Shown in pieces: positions 61,583 to 64,000 of a stretch of DNA of 64,000 nt. Each line of letters opens with the position of its first letter. Within the stretch, counting starts at the first letter, position 1. The notes below the pieces were generated by a model that did no database searches, had not been told where the DNA came from, and saw only the letters and a list, made by a program, of their open reading frames with translations. Source of the DNA: Planctomycetaceae bacterium (GTDB lineage: Bacteria > Planctomycetota > Planctomycetia > Pirellulales > Pirellulaceae); NCBI GenBank assembly GCA_012729315.1, contig JAAYDI010000063.1, positions 1 through 64,000 of the forward strand, read 5' to 3'. Position numbers and translations under genes: made by a program.

Positions 61583-63037
61583 ATGTGGTGCACGCCTTGG
61601 AGATCGTCACGAAGCGAGTTGGTGTCGGGTGCCTGCAGGACGGGCGGTACGACCGTGGCGGCGGGGCCGGGCGGTCGGGCGGGGTGTCGTGCGGCCGGGA
61701 GGTGCAGCCGGTTTCGAGCTGCGCGGTGGGCAGTCGGATGTGTGCTGGTCGCGGCCGCCACGTGGCTGGTACGTCCGGCGATTGCTGGGGCGGCAGGCGG
61801 GGACGAGCGGGTGCAGAGCGACCTGCCGCGGTTTCTACCCAACCACGGCAACAGTGTGTACGAGGTGTCGGGGCTGTTGCGCACCTGGCCGCCGGAGGGT
61901 CCGCGGCAGCTATGGCGCGAGGAGATTGGCTGGGGCAAGAGCGCGGTGGTGGAGGTGGGTGGTGCCGCCTATACGCTTACCGAGACGGACGAGCAGCAGT
62001 ATGCGATCTGCCTGGATCCCGCCACCGGCGCGACGCGCTGGAAGCGTCTGCTGTTGCCGAAGCCCAACCGTCATTTTGCCTGGGGGCCGGTCACGTCGCC
62101 GGTAGTGGATGAGGACCGCCTGTACGTCGTGCCGTACGACACCTTCGAAAAGGACGTGTGGGAGGTACGGTGTCCCATCATCTGTCTGCGGACCGACGGC
62201 ACGGAACTGTGGCGCGCGGACCAGACGTTCTGGGCCACGGAAGCCTCGACGCCGCTGGTCGTCGGGGACACGTTGTACGTATCGGCCGACAACCCGCATC
62301 GCGTCGTCCTCGTGGCGCTCGACAAGTACACCGGCGAGCTCCGCTGGTCGACCGTGGCGGAATCGGACAAGCAGAACGAGCTGGGTGCTCCGGCCTCGCT
62401 CACCTATCAGGAAGTCGATGGGGTACCGCAGGTGATCGTAGCCACGTACGGCACCTGCGAAGTGCTGGGGGTCCATGCCGAGACGGGCGAGATCATGTGG
62501 CGCTATCCCTACCCTGCCGACATCGCCATCGGTCTGGTCAGTACACCGGTCGCCGTCGGATCGCGACTGTTCGTCTGTGGCGGCGAAGGCAAAGGCAAGG
62601 ACTTTGCCGTTTGCCTGCAGATGAGTGCCGCGGATGGCCGGATCAGCTGCCGGGAGCTCTACTTGACCACGGAGCTGCAGAACAACATGTACAACACGGT
62701 CGCGATCTATCAGGACGCGGTGTTTGGGTTCGGTGGTGGTGCGCGCGCGGGGAGCCTCCAGTGTACGAACCTGGACGACGGTCGCCTGGTGTGGGAGCAC
62801 AAGCACCGCGACTGGACCAAGGACCAGAACCTGGTTGTGGCCGACGGACTGATCTTCGCCATCACGAGCGGGGGGGAACTGGTACTGGCGGAAGCCACCC
62901 GCGCGGGATATCACGAACTGGGGCGGGTCAAGGTGCCGGCCGATCTGGACAAGCCGCAGCAGCCGACGATTGCCAACGGTCGGCTGTACATCCGGGGCAC
63001 GGACACGGTGGTGTGCTACCAGGTCGGTGCGCCGTAA
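61583..63037 (+). CDS. exported PQQ-type beta-propeller protein
   Basis: A 484-residue protein. The N-terminus is Arg/Gly-rich with a helix (WAVGCVLVAAATWLVRPAIA) that can be a signal peptide. Blades of a PQQ-like propeller follow: YAICLDPATGATRWKRLL, VVDEDRLYVVPYD, TPLVVGDTLYVSADN, VVLVALDKYTGELRWST, LVWEHKHRDW. Catalytic PQQ-binding residues are not identifiable, so it is more likely structural or assembly-like. ATG 61583 has GAGGAG nine bases upstream. Confidence 0.78.
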   Translation: MWCTPWRSSRSELVSGACRTGGTTVAAGPGGRAGCRAAGRCSRFRAARWAVGCVLVAAATWLVRPAIAGAAGGDERVQSDLPRFLPNHGNSVYEVSGLLRTWPPEGPRQLWREEIGWGKSAVVEVGGAAYTLTETDEQQYAICLDPATGATRWKRLLLPKPNRHFAWGPVTSPVVDEDRLYVVPYDTFEKDVWEVRCPIICLRTDGTELWRADQTFWATEASTPLVVGDTLYVSADNPHRVVLVALDKYTGELRWSTVAESDKQNELGAPASLTYQEVDGVPQVIVATYGTCEVLGVHAETGEIMWRYPYPADIAIGLVSTPVAVGSRLFVCGGEGKGKDFAVCLQMSAADGRISCRELYLTTELQNNMYNTVAIYQDAVFGFGGGARAGSLQCTNLDDGRLVWEHKHRDWTKDQNLVVADGLIFAITSGGELVLAEATRAGYHELGRVKVPADLDKPQQPTIANGRLYIRGTDTVVCYQVGAP

Positions 63038-63059
63038 AGGGGGCGCGGCGCGCGAGTTG

Positions 63060-63257
63060 CCCGGCATGCGGCGCACACAGCGGCCCACATGCGCCATAAC
63101 CCTGGGTGACGTGCAGCCGCTGCAGCGCCGCCGCGCGCCCCTGCGGGTCCGCGTCCGCCACCGCCACGATCTCGCAGCCGGGAATGTTCCGCCACACCTC
63201 ATCGAGGCCGTGGCCGTAGTCCCCTCGGCCTGTGTGTCCGATCACGGCAACTCGCAT
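63060..63257 (-). pseudogene. 5' fragment of a Gfo/Idh/MocA oxidoreductase
   Basis: From ATG 63257 the frame reads MRVAVIGHTGRGDYGHGLDE and continues VWRNIPGCEIVAVADADPQGRAAALQRLHV: the complete first Rossmann unit of a Gfo/Idh protein. After about 55 codons similarity stops and the frame runs into the antisense of the intact PQQ gene. A functional protein has 350 or more residues with an EKP motif, which is absent. It is a truncated remnant. Confidence 0.7.
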
Positions 63258-63517
63258 GGTATCCACAGCAGACCTCCATTCGGGGAAGAGGCAACAGGTG
63301 ACAGGCGGGCGCACGTGGTATTCTAGTACATGGGGGCGACGTTCGACATCGAGAGGCAGAGTGTCTGCTAAGGGCGACGCCCGCATCCCCGGGCCCGGGA
63401 CCTCTTCCGCTGGACGCGCGATCGTGCGACATTAGTGCATGGCGAGCTGGTCCCCCGTGACTGACGGTCCGGTTCGATGATGACTGCCTGCAAGAGAACT
63501 GCTGACGAGGAGCTGCC

Positions 63518-64000
63518 ATGAAAGACCCATTTGTTGCGCACACGCTCGGGGAGGTCAGTCAGCGCCGTATTCGCGACGACGTGTACCACTTGGCCTCCAA
63601 CCCGCTGCCGATGCGCAAACTGAACCTGACGTTGCCGAATCACGAGAAGAGCACGCTCGAGGAAGCCGACGACTTTCTGGCCGGGCAGTTGGAGGCCTGC
63701 GGTTACACGGTCAGGCGAGAGGGGATGCGTGTGCAGGCCTACCGGTGCGACACCAGCAAGCCGAAGGCCCACCAGTACTCGCCGCCGGCCCCTGAGGATC
63801 CGTGGTACACGGCCTACAATCTCCTCGCCGAACGCCGCGGGGAGTCGGTGCCGGAAGAGATCATCGTGCTGCTGGCACACAAGGACTCGCAGAGCTGGGT
63901 CCACTCGCCCGGCGCTTACGACAATGCGGTGGGCACCGCGGCGATCCTGGAGATTGCCCGGATCGTCGCCCAGCTCGAGTTGCGGCGCACCGTCCGCTTC
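63518..64000 (+). CDS. M28-family peptidase, partial
   Basis: The first 161 residues of a protein that runs off the window. IIVLLAHKDSQSW (metal-binding HxD) and GAYDNAVGTAAILEIARI (bridging Asp and the next conserved block) identify a zinc aminopeptidase/glutaminyl cyclase-like M28 fold. There is no signal peptide. GAGGAG is about seven bases upstream of ATG 63518. The rest lies downstream. Confidence 0.8.
   Translation, partial: MKDPFVAHTLGEVSQRRIRDDVYHLASNPLPMRKLNLTLPNHEKSTLEEADDFLAGQLEACGYTVRREGMRVQAYRCDTSKPKAHQYSPPAPEDPWYTAYNLLAERRGESVPEEIIVLLAHKDSQSWVHSPGAYDNAVGTAAILEIARIVAQLELRRTVRF

Noticed and set aside
1-64000. tRNA or rRNA genes
   Set aside because: I looked in the gene-free spacers for cloverleaf arms and CCA-type ends by eye and found none; a covariance search would be decisive.

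Overview
The window reads as a chromosomal segment of a GC-rich planctomycete (Pirellulales-like is my inference). The evidence is the mix of gene families: a Pup/UBact-type modifier with its ligase, a DnaA without N-terminal domain I, a dnaA-dnaN-DciA(DUF721)-gyrB origin cluster without recF, many Tat-exported Gfo/Idh/MocA oxidoreductases, exported PQQ-type beta-propellers, ceramidase-like proteins, a BBP2-type porin and several HEAT-repeat proteins. There are no tRNA or rRNA genes that I can recognise, no CRISPR array and no insertion sequence.

Layout. Positions 1-7.5 kb hold a small secreted protein, dihydroorotase, then (divergent) a 52-residue Pup-like protein ending in Gly-Gly-Glu overlapped by a PafA-type ligase with an unusual hydrophobic insertion, and a minus-strand group of a GT2 glycosyltransferase, a polytopic membrane protein and a FliL-like lipoprotein. 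7.6-11.2 kb is the DNA-repair pair mrfA-mrfB. 11.3-19.1 kb mixes housekeeping genes (purU, hisS, DegT aminotransferase, a Tat amidohydrolase) with repeat-bearing spacers and a 90-bp remnant of carB. 19.1-26.3 kb is one tightly packed plus-strand run from a consensus sigma-70 promoter: argH, a HEAT-repeat protein, a sigma-54 activator, a CcsA/HemX-like protein and hemA. 26.3-29.7 kb carries scpB with a long acidic tail, a membrane protein and a cysteine desulfurase.

29.8-35.4 kb is the replication origin region: dnaA, a 427-bp spacer with helically phased DnaA-box-like sites (oriC candidate), dnaN, dciA and gyrB. 35.6-39.6 kb holds a porin and the ATP-grasp/7TM-transglutaminase pair. 39.6-59.4 kb is an accessory glycan/lipid-degradation block: a LamG glycosidase-like protein, an SGNH-PQQ fusion, a Gfo/Idh oxidoreductase, a large GH2 enzyme, two ceramidase-like paralogues and a Gfo/Idh-aldo/keto reductase fusion that contains an internal Tat signal. 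U32 peptidase, rdgB and a ferredoxin sit inside it. The last 4 kb has an exported nuclease-like protein, a HEAT protein, a PQQ-propeller protein, a truncated Gfo/Idh fragment and the start of an M28 peptidase that runs off the end.

The most notable system is the Pup/UBact-like modifier and its probably membrane-embedded ligase at 2177-4109. The small gene is short enough to be missed by ordinary gene calling. All family assignments come from reading motifs by eye; no database search was run.
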